64,000 nucleotides of DNA from Azospirillum thiophilum (GTDB lineage: Bacteria; Pseudomonadota; Alphaproteobacteria; Azospirillales; Azospirillaceae): the NCBI RefSeq assembly GCF_001305595.1, contig NZ_CP012406.1:496001-560000 (forward strand). Reading direction: 5' to 3'. The notes under the pieces are model-generated. The model worked only from the letters and a program-made list of their open reading frames with translations, was not told where the DNA came from and made no database searches. Both the position numbers and the translations under genes were made by a program. This document shows, piece by piece, positions 41,860 to 50,167 of the stretch (position 1 is the stretch's first letter; each line of letters begins with the position of its first letter).

Positions 41860-42546
41860 TCAGCCGCGCCGGCCGAAGGCGCCGCGGTCGCCCTTGCGCT
41901 CCTTCGCCGTGCCGAGGTTGGGGAAGGGGTCGTCGGGGTTGAGGGTCCAGGGATAGACGCCCTTCGGCCCCTCGGCCTCCGGCTGGGCCAGGATGGCGGC
42001 GATGGTCGCCGCATCGGGCGGCACCCGCTCGCGCAGGGCGCCGGGGATGAGGTCGTCGTCGGGGTCTTCGTCCAGGCCGTCGGCGGGGATGCCGGCCGGC
42101 GGCGGTTCGGGGAGGGGGGCGGTTCCCTCGCCGGGGTCGGCGAACAGGCCGAGCCTGTCGGCCAGCCAGCGCACGGTCGCGCCATCGCCGGCCGAGACAA
42201 GCCGTTCGATCTGCTCCGTCACCAAGCCGCGCAACGACGAGAGCCGCAGGTCGGCCTCGCGGTTCAGCGCCTGCCGCTCCCACCACACCCGCTGGCGGAA
42301 CGGCTGCGAGCCGTAATAGGCCCGCCACAGGGTCGTGCGGCTGCATCCCATCGCCCGCGACACGCCGAGGAAGGACGCACCGCGCGCCAGCATGCCGGCG
42401 GCCATGATCCATTGCTCCTCGTGAAAGCGCGATCCGGGCACCAGCCCGTCCGGCGCGGCCGGCGGTTCCCCGGCCCAGTGGGGGAGGCTGGCGGGGGCGG
42501 TGTGGGGGGCGGCGTGGTCGGCGGGGTGCAGGCAATCGGGGGGCAT
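41860..42546 (-). CDS. HTH protein of unknown role (terminase-small-subunit-like HTH)
   Basis: 228 residues from ATG 42546 (frame open to 42660). The only recognisable part is an HTH of the homeodomain-like/Helix-turn-helix-21 type at about residues 45-80: EEQWIMAAGMLARGASFLGVSRAMGCSRTTLWRAYYGSQPFRQRVWWERQ. This is followed by a helical stretch as in phage terminase small subunits. The C-terminal half is acidic and Pro-rich (EPPPAGIPADGLDEDPDDD). No phage genes are nearby. Could be a regulator or a prophage remnant. Confidence 0.6.
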   Translation of the reverse strand: MPPDCLHPADHAAPHTAPASLPHWAGEPPAAPDGLVPGSRFHEEQWIMAAGMLARGASFLGVSRAMGCSRTTLWRAYYGSQPFRQRVWWERQALNREADLRLSSLRGLVTEQIERLVSAGDGATVRWLADRLGLFADPGEGTAPLPEPPPAGIPADGLDEDPDDDLIPGALRERVPPDAATIAAILAQPEAEGPKGVYPWTLNPDDPFPNLGTAKERKGDRGAFGRRG

Positions 42547-42649
42547 GGCGGGGCTCCATGGGGTGAAGTAAGGTATTATTCCTATAATGCGGAGCGGTTG
42601 GCGGCAATATGAGGATGAAAATCTTAGTCGCCGCGCGGTCGGCGGTCTG

Positions 42650-42680
42650 GACTCCCTCACCCGGGGCGGGGGAGGGAGTC
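42650..42680. repeat. Short G/C-rich palindrome, minimal form of the CCCTCCC repeat
   Basis: GACTCCCTC and GAGGGAGTC are perfect 9-bp arms around ACCCGGGGCGGGG. It resembles the terminal stem of the CCCTCCC repeat family without its core, and lies in the divergent gap between the HTH gene and the TetR gene. Confidence 0.5.
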
Positions 42681-42686
42681 AAGCTG

Positions 42687-42715
42687 TTGACAGCCTCCCT
42701 ACCAGTTGGTAGGTT
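42687..42715 (+). promoter_or_regulatory. Promoter with embedded TetR operator
   Basis: -35 TTGACA (42687-42692), 17-bp spacer and -10-like TAGGTT (42710-42715). The perfect dyad CCTACCA-GT-TGGTAGG (42698-42713) fills the spacer and enters the -10, where bound repressor would exclude RNA polymerase. The ATG of the TetR gene is only 6 bp beyond the -10, implying a leaderless or nearly leaderless mRNA. Related CTACC/GGTAG half sites recur at 43336-43355 before the next gene. Confidence 0.6.
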
Positions 42716-42720
42716 GAGGC

Positions 42721-43299
42721 ATGAGCAACCTGTCGACCCGAGCCGATGACATTCTCCGCTGTGCGCGGTCCCTGATCGCCAGGGGCGGCTACAACAGCTT
42801 CAGCTATGCCGACATCTCCAAAGTCGTCGGCATCCGTACCGCCAGCATCCATCATCATTTTCCCGGCAAGGCGGATCTGGTCCGCACCCTCGTCGCGCAG
42901 TATCGCGAAGAGGCGGCGGCGGGGATCGCCCAGCTGGAACAGGCCGTCCCCGATCCGTATGACCGGCTTCGCGCCTATCTCGGCTATTGGGAGGGGTGTT
43001 TCGCCACCATGGAGGATCCGTTCTGCGTCTGCGCGCTGCTCGCGGGCGAGAGTCCGGTCCTTCCGGAAGAGGTCGCCGTCGAGGTCCGGGCGCATTTCCG
43101 GATGCTGTCGGACTGGCTCGCCTCGGTCCTGGGCGAGGGCGCGGCGCAGGGCCGGCTCCGGCTGGCCGGAACCGCGAAGGGCGACGCCGAGCTGCTGATG
43201 GCTGCCGTGCATGGCGCGATGCTGGCGGCCCGCGCCTATGGCGATCCCGCGGCCTTCGGTGCCGTAACCCGTCCCCTGCTGGAGCGCATCGCCGTCTGA
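42721..43299 (+). CDS. TetR-family transcriptional regulator
   Basis: 192 residues. N-terminal HTH ADDILRCARSLIARGGYNSFSYADISKVVGIRTASIHHHFPGKADLVRTLV with the H-H-F-P-x-K signature of the TetR recognition region. The C-terminal domain has DPFCVCALLAGESPVLPEEV, seen in AcuR-like/TetR_C_6 members. It is probably autoregulated through the dyad in its promoter and likely also controls the small membrane-protein gene downstream. Confidence 0.9.
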   Translation: MSNLSTRADDILRCARSLIARGGYNSFSYADISKVVGIRTASIHHHFPGKADLVRTLVAQYREEAAAGIAQLEQAVPDPYDRLRAYLGYWEGCFATMEDPFCVCALLAGESPVLPEEVAVEVRAHFRMLSDWLASVLGEGAAQGRLRLAGTAKGDAELLMAAVHGAMLAARAYGDPAAFGAVTRPLLERIAV

Positions 43300-43335
43300 C
43301 GGCCGGGCCTTCGTCGGGGGTCCGGCTTGGGTTTC

Positions 43336-43355
43336 GGTAGACTACCGATTAGTAG
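43336..43355. promoter_or_regulatory. Operator-like half sites after the TetR gene
   Basis: GGTAG-A-CTACC (43336-43346) is a perfect short dyad and is followed by GTAG at 43352-43355. The CTACC/GGTAG half sites are the same as in the TetR promoter dyad at 42698-42713, so the same protein may bind here to control the gene at 43638. Confidence 0.4.
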
Positions 43356-43398
43356 ATAGAGTGCCCGCCCGGGGCAAGTGCATATTTTGCCCCGTTTG

Positions 43399-43563
43399 CC
43401 CCCACCCCAACCCTCCCCCGCTGGGCGGGGGAGGGGGTAGGCGCTTGTACGGGAGAGTGGCGGCAGTCCCTCCCCCGCCCAGCTCTCGCACAAAGCTCCG
43501 CTTTGTGCTGACGCGACAGGCGGACCATAGGTCCGCTGAGAGCGGGGGAGGTTAGGTGGGGGC
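43399..43563. repeat. CCCTCCC-type palindromic intergenic repeat, copy E (inverted, with inserted element)
   Basis: Same family as copies A-D but in the opposite orientation (core appears as GGCGGCAGTCCC). One arm is interrupted by the 67-bp element, as in copy C. It lies between the TetR gene and the small membrane-protein gene. Confidence 0.85.
43481..43547. repeat. 67-bp structured element nested in repeat E
   Basis: Second copy of 33764-33830 (63 of 67 identical). Here the inner hairpins are GCACAAAGC-TCC-GCTTTGTGC and the fully paired CGGACC-ATA-GGTCCG; outer stem GCTCTC/GAGAGC. Confidence 0.75.
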
Positions 43564-43637
43564 AACGCCAGCGCATGAACGCCTTCGAGGGGATGACAGG
43601 TCTCCCTGGAAATTCGGATCAACAAGGAAATACGCCG

Positions 43638-44123
43638 ATGTTCGGAATCTCTTCGCTTGGCTGGGTCCATACGCTCGGCAGCCTGCCGGCGATCCCCGTG
43701 GCCGTCTACATGTTCGCCCGCCATGGCCGGATCGTGCCGCGGTCGGTGCCGGGCGCGGTCTATTTCGTCTGCATGCTGGTCGGCGCCGCGACGGTCTTCC
43801 TGGTGGCGCACCAGCCGGCGAGCAACGTCATCGCTGCGGCGACGATCCTGATCCTGCTCGCGGGATATGGGGTCGGCCGGGTTACGGGGCTGGGGCGCGC
43901 GGCCCGGTACATCGAAACCATCTGCCTCAGCCTCAGCGCCTTTCTCCTGATGGTGCCGACCGTCAGCGAAATCCTGCGCCGCGTTCCCGACGGGCACCCC
44001 CTGGTCACCGACCCGAAGGCGCCGCTGCTGCTCGGCGCCCTGGGCGGGCTGACGGTCCTGCTGGTGGTCGGGCTGGCCGCGCAGATCCTCCATCTGGCGA
44101 GGCGGGGCAAGGCTGCGGGCTGA
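43638..44123 (+). CDS. Small multi-pass membrane protein
   Basis: 161 residues from ATG 43638 with AAGGAAA upstream (the frame opens at 43575 inside the spacer). Four TM segments: WVHTLGSLPAIPVAVYMFARHG, GAVYFVCMLVGAATVFLVAH, IAAATILILLAGYGVG and APLLLGALGGLTVLLVVGLAAQIL, plus a partly hydrophobic LSAFLLMVP. Not recognised as a named family, though small four-TM proteins of this style often sit under TetR control. Probably a target of the preceding TetR. Confidence 0.65.
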   Translation: MFGISSLGWVHTLGSLPAIPVAVYMFARHGRIVPRSVPGAVYFVCMLVGAATVFLVAHQPASNVIAAATILILLAGYGVGRVTGLGRAARYIETICLSLSAFLLMVPTVSEILRRVPDGHPLVTDPKAPLLLGALGGLTVLLVVGLAAQILHLARRGKAAG

Positions 44124-44151
44124 CCGGGCGGCCGGATCAGCCCCGGTTTCC

Positions 44152-44736
44152 TCAGCCCTGCGCCGCCTCGCGGTAGGTGCGGGCGAGGCCGGCATAATGG
44201 CGGATGTCGAAGGCGATGAACTCGATTTCGGCATCGGTGACGTCGCGCAGATGCCGGGCCGGGCTGCCGGCCCAGAGCTGGCGGGCCGGAATCCGCTTGC
44301 GCGGGGTCAGCACCGCGCCGGCCGCCAGCATGGCGCCGCTCTCCACCGCCGCCCCGTCCAGCACGATGGAGCCGATGCCGATCAGGCAGCCGTCGGCCAG
44401 GGTGCAGCCATGCATGCGCACGCCATGGCCGATCACCACGTCGGCGCCGATGACGGTGGGGTACTCGTTCAGCATGACGTGGATGATGGTGCCGTCCTGG
44501 ATGTTGGTGCGCGGCCCCACCGTGATGCTGTGGTCGTCGCCGCGCAGCACGCAGCCGTACCAGACGCTGGCCCCGGCCCCGATGGCGACGTCGCCCACCA
44601 CCACCGCGCCCGGCGCGATGAAGGCATCGGCGGCGATGCGCGGCCACACCCCCCGGAAGGGCTGGATGATGGCGCCGGGATGGCGGACGGCCAGGGCCGG
44701 GCCGGTCTCGTAGACGGTCTCGTTCTCGGAGGTCAT
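44152..44736 (-). CDS. Gamma-carbonic-anhydrase-like hexapeptide-repeat protein
   Basis: 194 residues from ATG 44736, with AGGAAAAG upstream. Left-handed beta-helix hexapeptides from IAPGAVVVGDVAIGAGASVWYGCVLRGDDHSITVGPRTNIQDGTIIHV to IGIGSIVLDGAAVESGAMLAAGAVLTPRKRIPARQLWAGSPARHLRDVTDAE. The YrdA/PaaY signature (N-I-Q-D-G-x-x-I-H, G-H-G-V-x-x-H-G) is complete; the three metal-binding His are H86, H103 and H108 by this start. PaaY relatives hydrolyse stray CoA thioesters. Being last in the CoA-transferase/lyase operon, a CoA-thioester housekeeping role is plausible. Confidence 0.88.
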   Translation of the reverse strand: MTSENETVYETGPALAVRHPGAIIQPFRGVWPRIAADAFIAPGAVVVGDVAIGAGASVWYGCVLRGDDHSITVGPRTNIQDGTIIHVMLNEYPTVIGADVVIGHGVRMHGCTLADGCLIGIGSIVLDGAAVESGAMLAAGAVLTPRKRIPARQLWAGSPARHLRDVTDAEIEFIAFDIRHYAGLARTYREAAQG

Positions 44737-44767
44737 TCGCGTCTTTTCCTTTCCTGATGCCGCCGGG

Positions 44768-46021
44768 TCAGGAGGCGAGCCGTTCGGCCTCCGCATCCTG
44801 GCCCGCGGCTGGGGCGGCGATCACGCCGGCCGCCGCCAGACGGTCGATGTCCGCCGCACTGTAGCCCAGTTCGGCCAGCAGCGCCGCGCTCTGCGCACCG
44901 ACCGGCGGCAGCGCCATCCGCGGCCCCAGCCGCCGGCCGTCCAGCATCAGCGGCAACAGCGGCACCCGCGTCTCGCCGCCCGTCTCGGTGACGATGGGGA
45001 CGAGGCCGCCGCTCGCCGTCAGGTGGGGATCGTCGAACAGCTCCTCCGGCCGGTTGATCGGGGCGTAGGGCAGGCCGTTGCGCTCGAACAGATCCGCGAT
45101 CTCGGCCTTGCTGTAGGCGGCCAGCCGGCGGCGGATCTCCGGCAGCATCCAGTCGCGGGCGAGGCAGCGCCTGGTGTTGCCGTCCAGCCGCGGGTCGGCC
45201 AGCAGGTCGTCGAAGCCGAAGGCGGTGCAGAAGGTCCGCCACTGCATGTCGCTGACCGCGCCCAGGAAGATCTGCTCGCCGTCCTTCACCTCGAAGGTGT
45301 CATAGATGCTGAAGGCGGCGATGCGCTCGGGGAAGGGCGGCGGCGCCTCGCCGGTCACGGCGAACTGCTGCATGTGCTGGGCCGACAGCAGGACGCAGGT
45401 CTCGAACAGGCCGGACTGGATCTCCTGGCCGCGGCCGGTGGCGTCGCGGATGCGCAGCGCCGCCAGGATGCCGATCACCCCGAACATGCCGCCCATGATG
45501 TCGTTGACCGAACTGCCGGCGCGCAGCGGCCGGCCGGTGGGGCCGGTCATGTAGGCCAGCCCGGCCATCATCTGCACCACCTCGTCCAGCGCGGTGCGCT
45601 TCTCGTAGGGGCCGGGCAGGAAGCCCTTCAGCGACAGGCAGATGATGCGCGGGTTCTTCACCGCGAGGCTGGCATGGTCGAGCCCGTAGCGCGCCATCAT
45701 GCCGGGGCGGAAATTCTCCAGCACCACGTCGGCGGTATCGACCAGCCGGTGGACGGCGGCCAGCCCCTCGGGATCGTTGAGGTCGACGGCCAGCGACGTC
45801 TTGTTGCGGTTGAAGGTGCGGAAGAAGCCGGCGGCGGCCCCCGGCAGGGCGCGCGTCTTGTCGCCGCCCACCGGCTCCACCTTGATGACGTCGGCGCCGA
45901 GATCGCCCAGGATCATGCCGCAGCTCGGCCCCATCACCATGTGGGAGAATTCGACGACGCGGATGCCGGCCAGCGGCAGGGTGGGGGTGGGAGTGGGGGT
46001 GGGAGTGGGGGCCTCAGGCAT
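44768..46021 (-). CDS. Class III CoA-transferase (CaiB/BaiF family)
   Basis: 417 residues. Family landmarks LAGIRVVEFSHMVMGPSCGMILGDLGADVIKVEP, FNRNKTSLAVDLNDPEG, DVVLENFRPGMMARYGLD and the catalytic Asp region SSVNDIMGGMFGVIGILAAL; C-terminal EVFDDPHL-like EELFDDPHLTASG. It would activate a free acid to its CoA ester using another acyl-CoA. The start overlaps the lyase gene by 8 bp. The N-terminus is a (Pro-Thr) run, PTPTPTPTPT, encoded by a short CCCACT-type repeat. Confidence 0.92.
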   Translation of the reverse strand: MPEAPTPTPTPTPTLPLAGIRVVEFSHMVMGPSCGMILGDLGADVIKVEPVGGDKTRALPGAAAGFFRTFNRNKTSLAVDLNDPEGLAAVHRLVDTADVVLENFRPGMMARYGLDHASLAVKNPRIICLSLKGFLPGPYEKRTALDEVVQMMAGLAYMTGPTGRPLRAGSSVNDIMGGMFGVIGILAALRIRDATGRGQEIQSGLFETCVLLSAQHMQQFAVTGEAPPPFPERIAAFSIYDTFEVKDGEQIFLGAVSDMQWRTFCTAFGFDDLLADPRLDGNTRRCLARDWMLPEIRRRLAAYSKAEIADLFERNGLPYAPINRPEELFDDPHLTASGGLVPIVTETGGETRVPLLPLMLDGRRLGPRMALPPVGAQSAALLAELGYSAADIDRLAAAGVIAAPAAGQDAEAERLAS

Positions 46022-46961
46022 GGATGGTGCTCCCGGACGAAGTGCTTGGGGAAAAGTGCTTGGGCAGGCCGGCGGCGGCGATCCTGCCGTGCAGCGGCTG
46101 GCCGGGAAGGATGGCGGCGAGCAGGCGCTGCGCCTCGATCAGGGCGTCCAGGTCGATGCCGGTGTCGAAACCCATCGCCTCCAGCATGAAGACCAGATCC
46201 TCGGTGGCGACGTTGCCGCTGGCGCCGGGCGCGTGCGGACAGCCGCCGAGCCCGCCGAGCGAGGCGTCGAACTCGCGGATGCCGAGATCGAGCACCGCCA
46301 GGCAGTTGGCGAGGCCGAGCCCGCGGGTGTCGTGGAAATGGGCGCCTTGCAGCCGGTCGCCGGCCAGCTCCTTCACCCGTTTGTAGAGGCGGCGGACCTG
46401 CGCCGGGTCGGCATAGCCGACGGTGTCGGCCAGCGCCACGCGGTCGGCCCCGGCCTCCAGGCAGGCTTCGCAGAGGCGGACCACCTCGTCCTCCGGCACC
46501 GCGCCCTGGATGGTGCAGCCGAAGGCGGTCGAGATGCCGGCGTCGATGCGGGTCGCATGGTTGCCCTCGTCGCGGGCGCGGCAGACGCGGGCCAGCTCCT
46601 CAACCGACTCGGCGCGGGTCTTGCGGATGTTGGCCCGGCTGTGCGCCTCGCTGGCCGACAGCGGCAGGACGATGACGTCGGAGCCGGCGGCGAGCGCCGC
46701 CTTGGCGCCCCGCAGGTTGGGGGCCAGCGTGTGGACGATGATGTCAGGCAGGGCCCGGGCGCCGGCCACCATTTCGGCGGCATCGGCCATCTGCGGCAGC
46801 AGCTTGGGCGGGACGAAGGAGGCGGCCTCGAAGCGGCGGACTCCGGCGCGGTGCTCGGCGGCCAGCCAGCGCAGCTTGTCGGCGGTCGGCACCACGCGGT
46901 CGAGGATCTGGAGCCCGTCGCGCAGGCCGACCTCGACGATGGTCACGGGGTCTCTCGTCAT
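46014..46961 (-). CDS. HMG-CoA-lyase family enzyme (hydroxymethylglutaryl-CoA or related lyase)
   Basis: 315 residues from ATG 46961 (GAGGA upstream). TIM-barrel of the DRE-TIM family: metal-binding VEVGLRDGLQI, RRFEAASFVPPKLLPQMADA, HFHDTRGLGLANCLAVLDLGI, and the signature GLGGCPHAPGASGNVATEDLVFML with the catalytic Cys loop. It cleaves 3-hydroxy-3-methylglutaryl-CoA, or a close analogue such as citramalyl-CoA, to acetyl-CoA and a ketoacid. With the CoA-transferase it makes a two-step route from a free acid. Confidence 0.9.
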   Translation of the reverse strand: MTRDPVTIVEVGLRDGLQILDRVVPTADKLRWLAAEHRAGVRRFEAASFVPPKLLPQMADAAEMVAGARALPDIIVHTLAPNLRGAKAALAAGSDVIVLPLSASEAHSRANIRKTRAESVEELARVCRARDEGNHATRIDAGISTAFGCTIQGAVPEDEVVRLCEACLEAGADRVALADTVGYADPAQVRRLYKRVKELAGDRLQGAHFHDTRGLGLANCLAVLDLGIREFDASLGGLGGCPHAPGASGNVATEDLVFMLEAMGFDTGIDLDALIEAQRLLAAILPGQPLHGRIAAAGLPKHFSPSTSSGSTIHA

Positions 46962-47047
46962 GGCAAGCGGTCCTCGTTCGGGGGCGCGGGGGTCGACGCG
47001 CCCCCGGTGCAAAGCGGGGAGGGGGGAAACCGGCCGAAGCCGGCGGG

Positions 47048-48331
47048 TCAGATGCCGAAGCCGGCGGCTTGCGGCAGCCAGAGCGACAGGGCCGGGAACA
47101 GCCAGACGATGAAGAGGCCGGCCATCATCAGCAGCACATAGGGCAGGGCGCCGCGCGTCACCTCGCCGAGCGAGGAATTGGTGATGCCCTTGATGACGAA
47201 CAGGTTCATGCCGACCGGCGGGGTGATCAGCGCCAGCTCCAGGTTGATCATCAGCATCACCCCGTACCAGACCGGGTTGATGCCCAGCGCGGCCATCACC
47301 GGCAGGATGATCGGCGTGGTGATCAGGATGATGGCGATGGTCTCCAGGAACATGCCGAGGATGAAGATCGCCGCCATCACCGCCAGGATGAAGCCGCCCT
47401 GCGACAGGCCGAGCGCCGTCACCGTCTCCATGATCTGGGCCGGCAGGCGGATGATGGTGATGGCGTGGCCGAACATGCCGGCTGCGGCGATGATCATGAA
47501 CAGCATCGCGCTGGTCCGCATCGTCTGCACGCCGCAATCCAGCAGGTCGGCGACCGACAGGTTGCGGTAGACCAGCAGCGCCACCGCCAGGGCGTAGACG
47601 GCGCCGACCGCCGCGGCCTCGCCCGCCGTGAAGACGCCGAGATAGATGCCGCCCAGGATCAGCGGCGGCATCAGCACCGCCCAGATCGACTTGCGGAAGG
47701 CGGCGGCGACGGCGCCGAAGCCGGGCCAGGACTGCGACCGCACGCCGTCCTGCCGCTTGGCCTGGAGCCAGCTGTAGCCGGCGAAGACCACCGCCATCAG
47801 CAGGCCGGGGATGATGCCGGCCAGGAACAGCGCGCCGATCGAGGCGTCGGTGACGATGGCATAGAGGATCATCGGCCCGGACGGCGGGATCAGGATGCCC
47901 AGCGTTCCCCCGGCGGCGATCAGCCCGTAGGTGTCGCGCTGGCGGTAGCCGTAGCGCTTCATCTGCGGGATGGAGATCGAGCCGATGGTCAGCGCGGTCG
48001 CCACCGACGAGCCGGAGATGGTCGAGAAGATGGTGCAGGACAGGATGGTGGCGAAGCTGAGCCCGCCCTTGATGTGGCCGACCAGCGTGTTCGACATCTC
48101 ATAGAGGTCGTCGACCACCTTGGCCTTGATCATGACATGCGCCATGAAGGCGAACATCGGGATGGTGGCCAGCAGCGGGTTGTTCAGGCTGGCGAACACC
48201 GAGTCCGCCATGCTGTCGATGCTGCCCTCGAACAGCGCCAGCACGCCGAGCGAGGTGAGGCCCAGCGCCGCGAAGATCGGCATGCCGCTCATCAGCAGGA
48301 CCAGCAGCAGGGCGAGGATGGGGAGGGTCAT
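47048..48331 (-). CDS. TRAP transporter large permease (DctM type)
   Basis: 427 residues from ATG 48331, overlapping the DctQ stop as ATGA. About 12 TM helices. DctM landmarks: FAFMAHVMIKAKVVDDLYEMSNTLVGHIKGGLSFATILSCTIFSTISGSSVATALTIGSISIPQMKRYGY, GGTLGILIPPSGPMILYAI, FTAGEAAAVGAVYAL, and ITPPVGMNLFVIKGI. The Na+-coupled permease of a tripartite C4-type/organic-acid importer. Confidence 0.94.
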   Translation of the reverse strand: MTLPILALLLVLLMSGMPIFAALGLTSLGVLALFEGSIDSMADSVFASLNNPLLATIPMFAFMAHVMIKAKVVDDLYEMSNTLVGHIKGGLSFATILSCTIFSTISGSSVATALTIGSISIPQMKRYGYRQRDTYGLIAAGGTLGILIPPSGPMILYAIVTDASIGALFLAGIIPGLLMAVVFAGYSWLQAKRQDGVRSQSWPGFGAVAAAFRKSIWAVLMPPLILGGIYLGVFTAGEAAAVGAVYALAVALLVYRNLSVADLLDCGVQTMRTSAMLFMIIAAAGMFGHAITIIRLPAQIMETVTALGLSQGGFILAVMAAIFILGMFLETIAIILITTPIILPVMAALGINPVWYGVMLMINLELALITPPVGMNLFVIKGITNSSLGEVTRGALPYVLLMMAGLFIVWLFPALSLWLPQAAGFGI

Positions 48332-48918
48332 CGGTGGCCTCCGGTCCGGTCGTCCGGCAGATCGCCGGTGAAGCTGCGGATCAGCCGGGCCAGCGCCGTG
48401 ATGCCGAGCAGGACCGCGCCGGCCGGCAGGGTGGCCTGCGGGATCCACAGCGGCAGTTCGAGCTGGCCCGACGAATAGGCCTCGAACTCGTAGGAGAACA
48501 GGGCGGAGTGCCAGCCGGTGCGGAACAGCAGGACGGCGAAGACCAGCACCGCCAGATGCGCCCAGGCGTCGAGCCAGCGCCGGCCGCGCGGCCCGGCGAA
48601 GCCCATGATCAGGTCGATGCGGATATGGTGACCGGTCCGCAGCGCCTCCGCCGCGCCGGCCATCACCATGGCGACCACCAGATAGCCGCAGGCCTCGTCG
48701 ATGCCCTCCAGCGGGTGGCCGACGACATAGCGGGCGACGACGCCGGCGGTGGTCAGCCCCAGCACGATGACGATCAGCAGGACGCTGAGCGCCCCGCCGG
48801 TGCGGGACAGGGCGGTGGCGGCGCCGTCGAGCAGGCGCAACGGCAGGGGCACCGCGCCGCCGCCGGCCCGCTTGTTGCCGCTTCGGGGCACCGCGTCGGG
48901 GGTGGACATGCTGCTCAT
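48328..48918 (-). CDS. TRAP transporter small permease (DctQ type)
   Basis: 196 residues from ATG 48918 (or ATG 48909). Four TM helices: LSVLLIVIVLGLTTAGVVARYVVG, GYLVVAMVMAGAAEALRTGHHIRIDLIM (the DctQ A-x(n)-G-x-H-I-x-I-D motif), WAHLAVLVFAVLLFRTGWHSAL and IPQATLPAGAVLLGITALARLI. Fourteen bases after the binding protein. The Arg/Ser-rich frame upstream of the start belongs to the shadow of the dctP-like gene. Confidence 0.9.
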   Translation of the reverse strand: MSSMSTPDAVPRSGNKRAGGGAVPLPLRLLDGAATALSRTGGALSVLLIVIVLGLTTAGVVARYVVGHPLEGIDEACGYLVVAMVMAGAAEALRTGHHIRIDLIMGFAGPRGRRWLDAWAHLAVLVFAVLLFRTGWHSALFSYEFEAYSSGQLELPLWIPQATLPAGAVLLGITALARLIRSFTGDLPDDRTGGHR

Positions 48919-48931
48919 GGCGCCGCCCCCG

Positions 48932-50008
48932 TCACTGGATCTTGGCGATGAGGTCCAGCAGCTTGCGGCCGTCGGCGCCGGTCTCGTCGGCGAAGCCCTC
49001 GGCGAAGGCCGGCGCCATGGCGGCCTTGAAGGCGGCATTCTCCTCCGGCGTCGCGACATGGACCTTGACGCCCTTCGATTCCAGCTCGGCCGGGGCGCTG
49101 GCGGCGGCCTCCTGTGAGGCCTCGATCGCCCAGCCGGCGGCGTCCTCGCCGGCCTTCTTCAGGGCGGCCTTGTCCTTGTCGGTCAGCTTGCCGTACCAGC
49201 CGGGATTGACGTAGCCGTGCAGGTAGGCGGCCAGCACCGGGACCACCGTCATATGGTCCTGCACCTCGTAGTATTTGCGCGACCAGGCGGCGGCGACGTC
49301 GGTGATGGCGGCATCGATCACGCCGGTCGCCAGCGCCTGGTAGACCTCGCTGCCGGGGATCGCGACCGGGGTGGCGCCCATCGCCTTCAGCCCGCGGTCG
49401 AAGGCCGGGCCGATGCCGCGCATCTTCTGGCCCTGGAAATCCTCCGGCTTCAGCAGCGGCTTGCCCTTGGAGGTGAAGACGCTGGTGTTGGTCTGGAACA
49501 TCCAGACGACGTTCTTGACGCCCTTCTTCAGCAGGCGCTCCTCGAGGAAGGCCGCCGCCTCGGAGGTCGGCCATTTCTTCCATGCCTCGATCGAGGACAT
49601 GGTGTAGGGGCCGACGGTGACGTTCATCAGCGGCAGCGTCTTGCCCCACTGGAAATTCAGCGAGAAGGCGCATTCGATGTCGCCCTTGGCGACCGCCAGG
49701 ATGTTGTCGTTGGCCTTGATCAGGCTGTCCGACCCGAAGACCTGGACGTCGAGATTGCCGTCCGACAGCGCCTCGACCTCCGCCGCCCAGCGGTCGACGA
49801 CCTTGGCGATGTGGTGGCCCGGCGGCAGCTGGTGGCTGCAGCGCATCCGCGTCGCCGCCTCCGCCCCCGTGGTCGGCAGCGCCGTCAGCGCCATGGCGGA
49901 GCCGGCGGCGAGCAGCGCCAGCGCGCCCCTGGCGATGGTGGAGCCGCGGCGGATCGTCTTGTCGGCCGTCTGCTGGGCCGTCTGTTGGGTCGTCGTGTCG
50001 GTCGTCAT
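48932..50008 (-). CDS. TRAP transporter substrate-binding protein (DctP type)
   Basis: 358 residues. Signal sequence with Thr/Gln-rich n-region (TTTQQTAQQTADKTIRRG) and hydrophobic core ARGALALLAAGSAMALTAL. Mature part: MRCSHQLPPGHHIAKVVDRWAAEVEALSDGNLDVQVF, MRGIGPAFDRGLKAMGATPVAIPGSEVYQALATGVIDAAITDVAAAWSRKYYEV, with the family Arg in KMRGIG that binds the substrate carboxylate. First gene of the operon; the substrate is therefore an organic acid. Confidence 0.93.
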   Translation of the reverse strand: MTTDTTTQQTAQQTADKTIRRGSTIARGALALLAAGSAMALTALPTTGAEAATRMRCSHQLPPGHHIAKVVDRWAAEVEALSDGNLDVQVFGSDSLIKANDNILAVAKGDIECAFSLNFQWGKTLPLMNVTVGPYTMSSIEAWKKWPTSEAAAFLEERLLKKGVKNVVWMFQTNTSVFTSKGKPLLKPEDFQGQKMRGIGPAFDRGLKAMGATPVAIPGSEVYQALATGVIDAAITDVAAAWSRKYYEVQDHMTVVPVLAAYLHGYVNPGWYGKLTDKDKAALKKAGEDAAGWAIEASQEAAASAPAELESKGVKVHVATPEENAAFKAAMAPAFAEGFADETGADGRKLLDLIAKIQ

Positions 50009-50101
50009 GTCCTGTCCCTCCCGGTGGCTGTCCGTTGCGGTGGTCCGGCCGGCGGATGCGCGGGCCGGACGCCAAGCCCATTCAATCGCGGGCTTTCGGA
50101 T

Positions 50102-50118
50102 TGTTTGGTCTTAAAACA
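50102..50118. promoter_or_regulatory. Candidate LysR-type box upstream of the TRAP operon
   Basis: TGTTT-N7-AAACA is a dyad inside an AT-rich patch (TTGTTTGGTCTTAAAACAG), 94 bp upstream of the dctP-type start and downstream of the LysR gene. The T-N11-A style spacing and the neighbouring LysR gene support a LysR box. The rest of the 159-bp gap shows nothing else clear. Confidence 0.4.
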
Positions 50119-50167
50119 GAACAGCATGGCGGGGGGGTGTCGTAAAAATACAAATAAATGAAGGGAG

